64,000 bases of DNA from JBAIYU01 sp036763085 (GTDB taxonomy: Bacteria > Bacillota > Negativicutes > DSM-1736 > Dendrosporobacteraceae), in assembly GCF_036763085.1 (NCBI RefSeq), contig NZ_JBAIYU010000010.1, forward strand, positions 496,001 through 560,000, given 5' to 3'. The notes under the pieces are model-generated. The model was not told where the DNA came from, searched no databases, and was given only the letters and a program-made list of their open reading frames with translations. The position numbers and the translations under genes were made by a program. This document shows, one piece after another, positions 36,216 through 45,200 of the stretch (position 1 is the stretch's first letter; every line of letters begins with the position of its first letter).

Positions 36216-36914
36216 TTAACTCCGGCGTGATAAAATTGTTGATAAATAGTTGATTTTTTTATCATCAGTGCAGCTTAACTCACGAACCACTTCCTCGTCT
36301 GGCAGACCGCAGCGGCTGATCATTACAGCCTTATCTGCAAGATTATGACGGTTAAGCTTTTCGACTATTTCATTGTAGTTTTTATAAACTTTCATTAATA
36401 CTACGTTATCAGACATATTTAAAGCCTGCTCTAATTTTTCCTCTTCGATTGTAGCAGGAATAATGCTCAAAATATTATTACCTTCCACAAGCGGATAGCC
36501 AAGCTTACTGCCAATTGCACAGAATGCAGTAACTCCAGGAATTGTTTCAATTGGGTATCCTGAGTGTTCCAGCAGCCTAAATACATAGATATAGGTACTA
36601 TAAAACATTGGGTCGCCTAGTGTTAAAAAAACTACTTTTTTGCCTTCTTCTAATAATTCAAGGATGCTGCTTTTATTGCTTTCCCAAGCTTCTGTTAAAA
36701 TCTCGGTATCTGAAACCATCGGGAAAACCTGGGTCATAATCTCGACATCTGGCTTCAAATAAGGGCTGGCAATAGACAGGGCTACACTTCCCTCTTTCTT
36801 TTCAGTCTTTGGCGCTATAATGACATCTGCTTGTTTGATAATTTGAATCGCTTTTAATGTTAGAAGCTCTGGATCTCCTGGCCCTACACCTACACCGTAA
36901 AAAATACCTGACAT
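36216..36914 (-). CDS. cbiL: Cobalt-precorrin-2/precorrin-2 C20-methyltransferase
   Basis: A 232-residue SAM methyltransferase of the tetrapyrrole methylase family: FYGVGVGPGDPELLTLKA at the N-terminus, LTLGDPMFYSTYIYV and ETIPGVTAFCAIGSKLGYPL. C20 methylation in corrin ring synthesis. It is the only early corrin-ring gene of the window apart from cbiK; the remaining cbi genes must lie elsewhere. GGGAGG Shine-Dalgarno. Confidence 0.88.
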   Translation of the reverse strand: MSGIFYGVGVGPGDPELLTLKAIQIIKQADVIIAPKTEKKEGSVALSIASPYLKPDVEIMTQVFPMVSDTEILTEAWESNKSSILELLEEGKKVVFLTLGDPMFYSTYIYVFRLLEHSGYPIETIPGVTAFCAIGSKLGYPLVEGNNILSIIPATIEEEKLEQALNMSDNVVLMKVYKNYNEIVEKLNRHNLADKAVMISRCGLPDEEVVRELSCTDDKKINYLSTILSRRS

Positions 36915-36978
36915 AATTACCTCCCATAATAAACAACGCTAATGCGAATTTTGTTTAATCACAACAGTTTTAGCTGAG

Positions 36979-37217
36979 ATTAAGTCTTATTGAAATTGGA
37001 AAAACCGCAAGCGGTATTTATCCACCGCGGCTAGGAATATGCCTTATAGTAAATTTCTGCAAGGCATATTCCTAGTCGTTCAATTTATAAAAGCTGCAAG
37101 GATAAAGTAAGACTTAATTCAGAAGGAGTCTTATTCTGAATTTTAGCCGAACTTATCCAGGAACCTAGCCGCTATTTACTCCCACTTGCAAGTCAAGGGA
37201 GCGTATTAGAGCGGATT
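36979..37217. repeat. Nested inverted-repeat element between cbiK1 and cbiL
   Basis: Nested complementary arms: attaagtctta (36979) with taagacttaat (37108); tttatcc (37017) with ggataaa (37100); ctaggaatatgcctt (37031) with its exact complement (37061). To the right a separate hairpin aattcagaa/ttctgaatt (37116-37142) and a weaker one around 37162-37217. No ORF and no known riboswitch boxes were recognised. It may be a small non-autonomous mobile palindrome or a structured leader of cbiL. Confidence 0.6.
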
Positions 37218-37263
37218 AGTTATCGGATAAAAAACCCAAAATTAAGTATACCATTAAAAACAC

Positions 37264-37309
37264 AAAAAACCCTAGGCAGTCTCGAAAAAAATTTCGAGAC
37301 TGCTGTAGG
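37264..37309 (-). terminator. Intrinsic terminator of cbiK1
   Basis: Stem gcagtctcgaaa (37276) with tttcgagactgc, extended by ccta/tagg, followed on the minus strand by GGGTTTTTTG. 16 bp after the cbiK1 stop. Confidence 0.85.
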
Positions 37310-37324
37310 TATTTGTCTAAGGAT

Positions 37325-38260
37325 TTATTTATCAGATGAGTGCTTTGCTTTATATAAGCCCCAAATAGCATCTCTTACGTGCTGTACGTAGATATCCTGT
37401 ATCGCACTGTTCTCACCTAAGCCATGAAGATATGTGCTGACTTGGTAACCCTCAGCAATCAGCTGACTTTTCCATGAATCTTCCTCATCACCAGCCATAT
37501 CATTGTTTGCATGATCTCCTGCAACAAGCATAAGCGGCATTAAAAGCACTCTTTTGACACCCTGTTCTTTTAGTCGAGTTTTTACATCATCAAAGCTCGG
37601 GGTATCACTTTCTTCAACTACTCCAACTGTTGCACTAAAACCTGCACAATCTAGCTGCTCTTGCAATTTAGCGTATGCAACATTATGTTTATGAGGTGAA
37701 CCGTGCCCCATAAACACTACTGTGCGATCATTCAACTGGAGCATAGGCATTTGTTTTTTTAATGCGGCAGCCGCAATTGCGAAATCATTTGGTGTTCCAT
37801 TCTGGCCATCAAACGTTAAAAGAGGACGTCCGATAGCTATCTTATTGAAAGCTTTGCCATATTTATGAACTACCGCAACAACCTTGTTTTCATATTCTTC
37901 ACCAGGAGTCAAATGAGTTGTTTGAACAATAACTTCTTTATATCCTTCTTTTTGCAGTTTTGCTAAAACTTGATCTAAACTATCCACTTGAATTTTTCGT
38001 TCAGCTAATCTCTGCATTACTATTTTGGAAGTAAATGCACGGTGCACGTCATATTCCGGGAAATTTTCCTTGATTTTATTCTCCACACTTTCGATACATA
38101 ACTCACGAGAATCATCGAAAGTTGTACCAAAGCTAACTACTACAATAGCTTTTTTATAATCTGCTGCCTCTACTTTTTGTGCACCAAATACTCCTATTCC
38201 TAACAACACAGTGCAGATCAATAAAATACTTAAACTTAATTTCATTGAATTTTTCATCAC
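37325..38260 (-). CDS. cbiK: Exported sirohydrochlorin cobaltochelatase CbiK (periplasmic type)
   Basis: A 311-residue class II chelatase beginning with a signal peptide (MKLSLSILLICTVLLGIGVFGAQKVEA), so the enzyme should be outside the cytoplasm. The catalytic core follows: VVSFGTTFDDSRELCIESVE, TTHLTPGEEYE, FMGHGSPHKHN and LVAGDHANNDMAGDEEDSW; both metal-binding His are kept. It resembles the periplasmic CbiK known from Desulfovibrio. Its job outside the membrane is unclear. Start GTG 38260 or ATG 38257. A cobalamin riboswitch (38640-38860) and terminators precede it. Confidence 0.88.
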   Translation of the reverse strand: MMKNSMKLSLSILLICTVLLGIGVFGAQKVEAADYKKAIVVVSFGTTFDDSRELCIESVENKIKENFPEYDVHRAFTSKIVMQRLAERKIQVDSLDQVLAKLQKEGYKEVIVQTTHLTPGEEYENKVVAVVHKYGKAFNKIAIGRPLLTFDGQNGTPNDFAIAAAALKKQMPMLQLNDRTVVFMGHGSPHKHNVAYAKLQEQLDCAGFSATVGVVEESDTPSFDDVKTRLKEQGVKRVLLMPLMLVAGDHANNDMAGDEEDSWKSQLIAEGYQVSTYLHGLGENSAIQDIYVQHVRDAIWGLYKAKHSSDK

Positions 38261-38521
38261 TTGTTCAACATCCTTCCATTTACTTATATTTTAATTTTAA
38301 AAACTTAGCCAACGACTGAAACCAAAACCTCCTCGAAATTAATTATCTAAATGAATAGTGTTGTAAAAAGGATGTCCCTTAACAGGACAGCGTCGCGTTC
38401 CCAGGCGCAACCACATCATATTATTTGAGCAATGAAAACTCAGTACGATCAATCGTATAGAGTATAAGAAAGGCATGATTTATAGCCAATCTTTTAAATC
38501 TGCCATAAACCTTAGCGATTC

Positions 38522-38560
38522 TTACATAATCAGGAAATCATTCATCTCCTGATTATGTAA
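38522..38560 (-). repeat. Perfect hairpin in the cbiK1 leader
   Basis: ttacataatcagga and tcctgattatgtaa form a 14-bp stem with a loop of about 11, directly after the terminator at 38557-38584 in transcript direction. It may be an additional RNA switch element. Confidence 0.6.
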
Positions 38561-38584
38561 AAAACCTCCCTTATGGGAGGTTTT
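38557..38584 (-). terminator. Riboswitch-controlled terminator of cbiK1 (second hairpin)
   Basis: Minus-strand AAAACCTCCC-ATAA-GGGAGGTTTT followed by TTAC; stem 10 bp. It lies about 60 nt after the riboswitch end. Confidence 0.85.
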
Positions 38585-38601
38585 TGTCCATCGAATATCA
38601 A

Positions 38602-38632
38602 TAGAAATCCCAGCTATTGTAAATAGCTGGGA
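38602..38632 (-). terminator. Terminator-like hairpin right after riboswitch 1 (first hairpin)
   Basis: Minus-strand TCCCAGCTAT/ATAGCTGGGA followed by TTTCTATT. With the hairpin at 38557 it makes a tandem pair like those following riboswitches 3 and 4. Confidence 0.65.
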
Positions 38633-38639
38633 AGATGAT

Positions 38640-38860
38640 ACACATGTGTGCAAAATCCCCTTCCCCATCGCTCGTGAGTATAACGGTGATTGACATATAG
38701 GCAGTTCTCCTGGCTCTGGATCATCGCTCGCTCAAGCCTTCCCAAGACTTTTGTCTCAGTGGCATATTTTGAGTTTGCTCTCCCATTACAGTGGCGGGAC
38801 CGCGCCGGCATTTAACCGAACTTCCCTATTAAGCCCTTTCGGGCACCTATACCGAAATTA
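38640..38860 (-). ncRNA. Cobalamin riboswitch 1 (cbiK1)
   Basis: Read on the minus strand: GGTATAGGTGCCC, GGGCTTAATAGGGAA, GCCGGCGCGGTCCCGCCACTG, GCCACTGAGA, TTGGGAAGGC and the B12 box AGCCAGGAGAACTGCCTA. All conserved blocks of the class are in order. It represses downstream cbiK when adenosyl- or other cobalamin is bound. Terminator hairpins lie at 38602-38632 and 38557-38584. Confidence 0.96.
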
Positions 38861-38873
38861 TTTAATTATCAAA

Positions 38874-38887
38874 ATGACGGTTGTCAT
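38874..38887. promoter_or_regulatory. Small palindrome ATGAC-GGTT-GTCAT upstream of riboswitch 1
   Basis: 5-bp perfect arms between the promoter -10 and the riboswitch start. Possibly a protein operator; regulator unknown. Confidence 0.35.
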
Positions 38888-38894
38888 TAAGTTA

Positions 38895-38923
38895 ATGTTA
38901 GCACTTAACCACCCTCTAGTCAA
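38895..38923 (-). promoter_or_regulatory. Promoter of riboswitch 1/cbiK1
   Basis: Minus strand TTGACT (38923-38918), 17-bp spacer, TAACAT (38900-38895), about 40 bp upstream of the first riboswitch block. Confidence 0.65.
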
Positions 38924-38998
38924 TATCTGCTAGAAAATAGTTGCCCTTGTGTAACATTTATATTTAGTACTTCATAGCATACAGCATAAAAGCAAAAT

Positions 38999-39148
38999 GT
39001 TAGCCTCAGTTAATGAAGTTGTATAGAGTTAACTTAGATAGGCGAAGCTAATTTTTTTTAGCCTAAATTGTTACCTTAAGCTAACCATGTTGTACTGAGC
39101 TAACTTAGATGTTGTTTTTCAAAAATAATTTTTACATTAGGTAATGTA
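38999..39148 (+). promoter_or_regulatory. Operator/promoter region of the second feo operon
   Basis: Two related copies of a direct repeat: ttagcctcagtt ... gttgtatagagttaacttagat (39000-39039) and ttagcctaaatt ... gttgtactgagctaacttagat (39059-39110). Half-sites TTAGCCTnA and TTAACTTAG recall DtxR/IdeR-type boxes, and a DtxR-family gene is nearby (41649-42086). A further palindrome tacatta-gg-taatgta (39133-39148) abuts the feoA2 Shine-Dalgarno. Fur-like wording as in feo1 is absent. Confidence 0.55.
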
Positions 39149-39163
39149 TAGGAGGATTATAAC

Positions 39164-39415
39164 ATGAACAGCAAGTCAGAGGTTATTGCTTTGTCATCAC
39201 TAGCCGCAGGAGAATGCTGCTGGGTTGCAGCTATAGAGATACACGGACTGCTCAGGAGAAGAATTCTTGATATGGGTATGGTTCCTGGCACAACTGTAGA
39301 GTGCATCCGCCGCAGCCCTTCAGGCGATCCTATTGCTTATAAGGTTAGAGATTCGATTATTGCGCTGCGGCACGATGACGCAAGCAATATTAAAGTATTT
39401 ACATCTAATAATTAG
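39164..39415 (+). CDS. feoA: FeoA-like protein of the second Feo system
   Basis: An 83-residue SH3-like protein: GECCWVAAIEIHGLLRRRIL, DMGMVPGTTVECIRRSPSGD, IALRHDDASNIKV. AGGAGG eight bases before ATG. First gene of the plus-strand cluster; 15 bp before the FeoB G-domain gene. Confidence 0.88.
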   Translation: MNSKSEVIALSSLAAGECCWVAAIEIHGLLRRRILDMGMVPGTTVECIRRSPSGDPIAYKVRDSIIALRHDDASNIKVFTSNN

Positions 39416-39430
39416 TGGGAGGGTTTAGTT

Positions 39431-40204
39431 GTGGTCTTTAGCACAGAAACACAGCAGCGGGTTCTCCGCGAACATTTCGGTATCGCTTCTGCAGCAAATC
39501 AGCTGATCATTGCTCTTGCCGGCAATCCAAATGTAGGGAAAAGCACAGTATTTAACGCTTTAACAGGCTTACGTCAGCATACTGGTAACTGGCCTGGTAA
39601 AACTGTTGACAACGCCCAGGGTACTTTTACCTATCAGGAGCAATCGTTCTTACTAGTTGATCTGCCTGGCACTTATTCTATCTTGGCTCATACTGTTGAA
39701 GAACAAGTAGCTCGCGACTTCATTTGCTTTGGCCGGCCGGACGTTACTCTGGTTGTGCTTGACGCTACCTGCCTGGAACGTAACCTAAATCTAGCATTGC
39801 AAATTATGGAGATTACACCGAATGTAGTTGTCTGTGTTAATTTAATGGATGAAGCCCGTAAGAAAAACATTAGAGTTAATATCAAAGCACTGGAGAAAGA
39901 GCTAGGTGTGCCTGTTGTGGCAACCGCTGCCCGAAATAGCGAAGGACTAGATGAACTCCTATCAGTACTGTACCAGTTTGCTAATGGTAAACTTAAGCCC
40001 TGTCCAAAACGAATCGACTATTCACCTGAGGTCGAAGCCGCAGTTGAAACAATTTTACCAAAAATCCAGCGGCTTATTGATCATAAATTAGATCCGCGGT
40101 GGGTTACCCTAAGATTATTAGACGGCGATCAAGGCTTTATTGAAAGCATTTCACTGCACTTGGAACTAAATCCCCTCCAGACGCATAAGGAGGCTGCCGT
40201 ATGA
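39431..40204 (+). CDS. feoB: FeoB GTPase half (split FeoB, N-terminal cistron)
   Basis: A 257-residue cytosolic protein equal to the G domain and part of the helical spacer of FeoB: G1 GNPNVGKSTVFN, LRQHTGNWPGKTVDNAQG, G3 DLPGTYSI, G4 NLMDEA, G5 TAARNSEG. No membrane helix. It ends in TGA overlapping the ATG of the next gene by 4 bp. GTG start after GGGAGG. The split is not an obvious decay product because the second cistron has its own strong Shine-Dalgarno. Confidence 0.85.
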   Translation: MVFSTETQQRVLREHFGIASAANQLIIALAGNPNVGKSTVFNALTGLRQHTGNWPGKTVDNAQGTFTYQEQSFLLVDLPGTYSILAHTVEEQVARDFICFGRPDVTLVVLDATCLERNLNLALQIMEITPNVVVCVNLMDEARKKNIRVNIKALEKELGVPVVATAARNSEGLDELLSVLYQFANGKLKPCPKRIDYSPEVEAAVETILPKIQRLIDHKLDPRWVTLRLLDGDQGFIESISLHLELNPLQTHKEAAV

Positions 40205-41604
40205 AAAACGTTGTTAGACCCATGACAACTTTAGCTGAAGTCTGCATGGAGGCGGATTCTATCCGTCTTCAGAATAATAATACTATAGGCGATAAAATTG
40301 TTACTGATATTTATGCCAATGCTGAAGCTATTGCGCAAAAAGTTGTAACAAAGCCGCCGGCAGCAAAATCTCTGGATGCTCGAGTCGACGATATTCTTAC
40401 TTCGCGAATTTTTGGCTATCCAATTATGCTGGCTCTATTAGGAGCAATACTTTGGATTACTATTGAGGGAGCTAACGTACTTTCACAAATGCTTGCAACT
40501 GCGCTGTTCGGTTTCCAAGATGTTCTCACTGGTTGGTTTGAAGCTCTTCATGCCCCCGCTTGGGTGCATGGCGTATTGGTACTAGGACTATATCGCGGAT
40601 TGGCTTGGGTCATATCAGTAATGCTGCCGCCAATGGCAATTTTCTTCCCCATGTTTACCTTATTAGAGGATTTAGGCTATCTACCCCGAGTAGCCTTTAA
40701 TCTTGATCATGTCTTTAAAAAATGCAAGGCGTGCGGTAAGCAGATACTTACTATGTGCATGGGTTTTGGCTGCAATGCTGCTGGCATTGTATCATGCCGA
40801 ATTATTGATTCACCACGCGAACGGTTAATTGCCATCCTGACCAATAATTTCGTCCCTTGTAACGGCCGTTTTCCCACGCTCATTGCTGTAGCGGCTATCC
40901 TCGTTGGCGGAACCTTCGCACAAGAATACTCAACACCAATTGTTGCCCTAATGATTACAGGGTTAGTAGTACTTGGAGTTTTAATAACTTTTGCAGTTTC
41001 CTGGCTGTTATCGCATACCCTTCTAAAAGGTGAAGCCTCATCAATGGTTCTAGAACTGCCGCCTTACCGCAAACCACAGTTTGGTGCTGTGCTGTATCGT
41101 TCCCTAATTGACCGGACTATATTTGTCCTCAAACGAGCCATCATTATGGCAGCTCCCGCTGGGGCACTAACTTGGATTTTGGCTAATATCTACATAGGCG
41201 AAGCAAGCGTTATCGTTCATCTTGCCAATTTCCTACAGCCTGTTGCATACGCTATCGGTTTGGATGGGTTTATCCTGCTGGCCTTCATATTAGGCCTGCC
41301 AGCTAATGAAATAGTTGTTCCAATTCTGCTGATGAGTTATCTGTCAACAGGTTATATGATTGAGGTAGATTCTTTAGAAGAACTACACCAAATTTTTATC
41401 AACCACGGCTGGACCTGGCTTACAGCACTATGCACTATGCTGTTTTGCCTGTTGCACTGGCCTTGTACCACTGCGTTGTTATCGGCCTACAAGGAATCTG
41501 GCAGCGCTAAGTGGACCTTCCTAACTTTTCTCATCCCAACTGCAGCCGGCTTTGCTGTATGCTACCTTGTCGCCCAAAGTGCGCGACTGCTAGGTCTTGC
41601 TTGA
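40201..41604 (+). CDS. feoB: FeoB membrane half (split FeoB, C-terminal cistron)
   Basis: A 467-residue polytopic protein with the FeoB gate/nucleoside-recognition domains. A cytosolic N-terminal helix bundle (about 1-70, ending DARVDDILTSRIFGYP) leads into the channel part with LEDLGYLPRVAF, GFGCNAAGIVSCRIIDSPRE and NNFVPCNGRFPTL, where Cys and Asn line the pore equivalents. AAGGAGG lies seven bases before ATG 40201, inside the end of the GTPase gene. Together the two cistrons rebuild one FeoB lacking the coiled-coil insert seen in FeoB1. Confidence 0.85.
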   Translation: MKNVVRPMTTLAEVCMEADSIRLQNNNTIGDKIVTDIYANAEAIAQKVVTKPPAAKSLDARVDDILTSRIFGYPIMLALLGAILWITIEGANVLSQMLATALFGFQDVLTGWFEALHAPAWVHGVLVLGLYRGLAWVISVMLPPMAIFFPMFTLLEDLGYLPRVAFNLDHVFKKCKACGKQILTMCMGFGCNAAGIVSCRIIDSPRERLIAILTNNFVPCNGRFPTLIAVAAILVGGTFAQEYSTPIVALMITGLVVLGVLITFAVSWLLSHTLLKGEASSMVLELPPYRKPQFGAVLYRSLIDRTIFVLKRAIIMAAPAGALTWILANIYIGEASVIVHLANFLQPVAYAIGLDGFILLAFILGLPANEIVVPILLMSYLSTGYMIEVDSLEELHQIFINHGWTWLTALCTMLFCLLHWPCTTALLSAYKESGSAKWTFLTFLIPTAAGFAVCYLVAQSARLLGLA

Positions 41605-41620
41605 AATTTGTAATGCATAA

Positions 41621-41649
41621 AATAGAGGAGCTATATCAGCCCCTCTATT
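41621..41649. terminator. Bidirectional hairpin between split feoB and the DtxR-family gene
   Basis: aatagagg (41621) pairs with cctctatt (41642) between convergent genes. The right arm touches the stop codon of the regulator gene. Confidence 0.6.
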
Positions 41650-42086
41650 CATTCATCAATATCAGATTGCTCAACTTCTGGTAATTCAATAAACTCTAGG
41701 TAACGTTTATAGATATCAGGATTATTCTGCATAAACATCCCCAAATATTTAAACTGATCAATTGTAGTATTAGAAAGATAATGTTCAATTGATTCAGCTT
41801 CGGCAGAAATGTCACAATTAGCTCTAATCAGCATTAGGAATTCTTGCACAGTCTGATTACGCTCAATAAGAAAGCTTCCCTTTTGCTTCCCTTTATCAGT
41901 TACACTGATCAAGCCATATTTCTGATGAGTGATATAACCGTATGTGATTAATTTACGAAGGGCCTTAGTAACAGAGGGTGAAGACACGCGAAGTTTGCGG
42001 CTTATATCAGTTACCCTTACCGTTCCTGCAGTAAGCGATAAACGATAAATCTCTTCTAGATAGTCTTCTAAACTTGGTGAAAGCAT
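41649..42086 (-). CDS. DtxR/MntR-family metal-responsive repressor
   Basis: A 145-residue regulator: winged HTH at the N-terminus (SLEDYLEEIYRLSLTAGTVR, SPSVTKALRKLITYGYI, ISVTDKGKQKG) and a dimerisation/metal-binding domain (AEAESIEHYLSN). No C-terminal SH3 domain, so MntR-like length. ATG at 42086 after AGGAGGTG. Convergent with the second feo operon, whose promoter region carries candidate boxes for this family. Metal (Fe, Mn or Co) cannot be told. Confidence 0.85.
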   Translation of the reverse strand: MLSPSLEDYLEEIYRLSLTAGTVRVTDISRKLRVSSPSVTKALRKLITYGYITHQKYGLISVTDKGKQKGSFLIERNQTVQEFLMLIRANCDISAEAESIEHYLSNTTIDQFKYLGMFMQNNPDIYKRYLEFIELPEVEQSDIDE

Positions 42087-42158
42087 AAGGCACCTCCTAC
42101 TCAAAACTAATATATTTTATGACTTGTAAGGCTAAAAAAGACTACTTATTATAAAAAT

Positions 42159-42206
42159 ATAAACCAGAAGAACACTCTCTTTGGCTGAGTGTTTCTTCTG
42201 GTTTAT
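42159..42206 (-). terminator. Long hairpin terminator after cobN
   Basis: ataaaccagaagaacactc pairs with gagtgtttcttctggtttat with one bulge; about 18 bp. It lies between the cobN stop (42247) and the start of the DtxR-family gene. Confidence 0.8.
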
Positions 42207-42246
42207 ATAGTCATTTTTTGCTCGAACCCGTCGAAATGCGTTACCG

Positions 42247-45200
42247 CTATTCTTCCATTTCCCCTTCAAGATCTAAATAAAGGCGGCGCAATTCAGCAAG
42301 TTCTTTTTCACTTGCTTGCCAGTAGCCACGCTTGCTGCATTCCAACAGTCGTTCTACCATGCTGTAATACGCCCAGCGGTTATTTTCCGTAAGCCTTTGA
42401 GACATCTGAGGATCAGTTACATAGGTTTGATGTAATTCGGAAAAAATCCAATTATCGACTTGATTTGTAGTTGCGGCCAAACCAAGAATGTTCTCAAACC
42501 TATCATTTATATTCTGGCCCCCATGATAGGAATGCTCCAGCATGGCGTCAATCCATTTGGGATTTAGCAAACGGGTCCGCACTCCTCGATCAATTGAACG
42601 ATCAACCGTTTCAGTTTGGATTTTTTCGCCGGTCGTATCAGTTATATAAACCTGAGCTTTTGTTCCTTTGGCCCTTTCGACTGATTTAGACAAACCACCA
42701 AAATATTCATAATAGTGGTCGAGGTCTGTAACCTCATATTCATGATTGCTGCGAACCTGAGAAACAAGATCTACCCCTGCCAGATGAGTATTTAGCAGCC
42801 CTTGAACAGCTTTACCACGAAAGGATTTGCTGTATACATGCTGCAAACTATTAACATAGGTTTCTGCCAGCAGGTTTTCATCAGTCCAGTTTTTCAGCTC
42901 AATCAATTTGGAGACTTTGGTTCCGTACTCAGCTTCCGCTGGTCCAAAAAGACGCGCTGCCGATAATTCTTTTGCAGTTTCTTCATCATAACCTTCTGCT
43001 AACAACTTATTAAAAACCTTAGCGGCGTTTGCTTTTAAATAATTATCCTCATCAGCTTCATTTAAGTCCGCGATTTGACAGAAAAGCTCGTGCAGGTCGT
43101 CTATCAGCATGGGAAACATGTCCCTAAAGAAGCCGCACATATTGACTACAACATCTATACGGGGACGTCCCAGTTCAGACTGAGGAATAATTTCATAGCG
43201 TGCAGCAAACTGATTTTTCTTGTTTATTGTTCTAACTCCAAGATAGTGGAGAATTTGTCCTAACGTTTCACCTTGGGTGCGTGATGTCTCCAGTCCCCAC
43301 AAAACTACAGCCGCGCTTTTCGGATAGCCCCCGTTTGATTTTCTATACTGCTCTAAGGTATTCTTGGCAATTAGAGAGCCCCGCGCCATGGCTGCTGCAC
43401 TTGGCACCTGACGCGGATCAAATTGGTACAGGTTGTAACCAGTTGGAAGTACAGCTGGATTTCGTACCATATCGCCAGCTAATCGCGCCGGCAGATAGCG
43501 TCCGGCGAGAATTCGCGTAAGTCCAGACTCTTCCTGACAATTCAAGCTCGCTTTATAGGCATTATAGCCGTACTTTAATACCTCTAGATAGCTTTCCTCA
43601 TTCTTACCAGTGCTGTGATCTTGCCTAGGCACTTTGCCTGTGCGGACATATTCATCTACAATTTGAGCAGCAGTTTGATCCAGCTTACTGAGTACTCCCA
43701 CCTGATTTGCTGCCAGCAGCATGTCATAATCTATGCCTTTGTTTTCAGCAATAAGTCTTTGCAAAGACGGAAGTTCGCCCCGGTCATATCGCAGCACAAA
43801 TTTCATAAAATTGACCGCAGCATCAGAGTCCATACCTTGTCCAAAAATATGCAGCCCTTGCGGAATAAGTGACCGGCGCATGCGAAACAACTCTTGTTCA
43901 AGACCATCTAAGTCACAAGGAAGATGTTGTAGTCTGGCCTTTCTCTGAATTAATTCATCTAAGACAACTATTCTTCCCGGATCAAGTATTTTTGCCTCTT
44001 CTCTCTGTTGCAGCAGCCCCTCCAATTCCGCAAGTTCGCCATAAAGCTCACTTTCAGTAAAACCGGGAGATTGATAACTAACAAGTGACGCATGGGAACG
44101 CCGTTTGGCAATCATAGCTTCCGCTGGATTGCCAGCATAATATAAGTATATGTGCGGGATATCCGAGATCAAATAGTCCGGCAGGCATGCACCGGACATG
44201 CCACACTCTTTTCCGGGCAAGAATTCCAGCGTACCGTGCGTACCTACATGCACAATTACATCAGCCTTGAACTCCTCTTTCAGCCACTGGTAAAAAGCAA
44301 TATATTGATGGTGTGGCAGTAAGCCTTTGTCATGATAAAGTTTATCCGGCTGCTCATGAATACCGCGTGTTGGCTGAAGGCCGACGAAGATATTTTGCCA
44401 AACACATCCTGGAATTAACAAATCATTATCTTCAGTCATGATTTCACCTGGTGCTGAGCCCCACTGCTGCTCGAGCTTTTCTCGCCATACAGTACTGCCT
44501 AGACGGTCACTATACGTCTTACTTTTATATCGAATAAAAGGTACATTAGCTGTATCACCCATCCAGCGGCCGGAATTAACCAACTTACCCGCTGTAAAAG
44601 TTTGTTGCAGTGTTTCAGCTGAGACTTCATCTACCATATACCCCTCTCGTTTAAAAAGCGCAAGGATTCTTTCCACAGATAAAAAAGTATCCAAAAAAGC
44701 GCCACCAAAGAGATTATCTTCACCAGGAGGATAATTGTAGCAAATAACCGCTATTTTCTTTTCACAAATTGGCTTGCGACGCAGCTTAATCCAATTTTCA
44801 ATTCGGGCGGCAACCTTATCGGCACGCTCTTCAATAAGCTTAAGTTCATGCAGCTCAATATTAAGCTCTGCATTATGGGTGGCTGTACCAAGGGCACCAA
44901 TCGGTACCGTTTCGATACACCCGTCCAATTCGGGCAGCATAACCTGAATAAGAAACTCGGCACTATTAATACCCTGAGCCGATTGTTCCCACTCACTAAC
45001 TTCTCGCCGCGACATAAAATACGGATGCATTACCGGAACATCTAATTCTTCTAGAAGTCGAATGGCTTCTTGGGCATCACCACCCATAGGTCCGGCCCCC
45101 AAACGGAAAGCAAGAAAATTCACCACTAAATCGACTCGCTTACCGGTTTGATTTATCAGTATATCCTTAAGTGTTGCTAAATCTCGATTAGTTGTACGGG

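Noticed and set aside
36979..37217. Cobalamin riboswitch before cbiL
   Set aside because: None of the conserved blocks (GCCACTG, B12 box) occur; the structure is a different, unidentified palindrome.
38369..38413. Possible Ni/Co (czcD-type) riboswitch in the cbiK1 leader
   Set aside because: Only short GTCC/GGAC pairs are present; the conserved internal loops of that class were not found.
38614..38811. Open frame of 65 codons over riboswitch 1
   Set aside because: Similar frames (MIQSQENCLY and HYSGGTAPA wording) recur at all four cobalamin riboswitches on either strand because the RNA sequence is conserved. They have no Shine-Dalgarno and explain nothing else.
40195..40210. Split feoB as frameshift or sequencing error
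   Set aside because: A strong AAGGAGG at correct spacing and the classical ATGA stop/start overlap favour two real cistrons; still worth checking in relatives.
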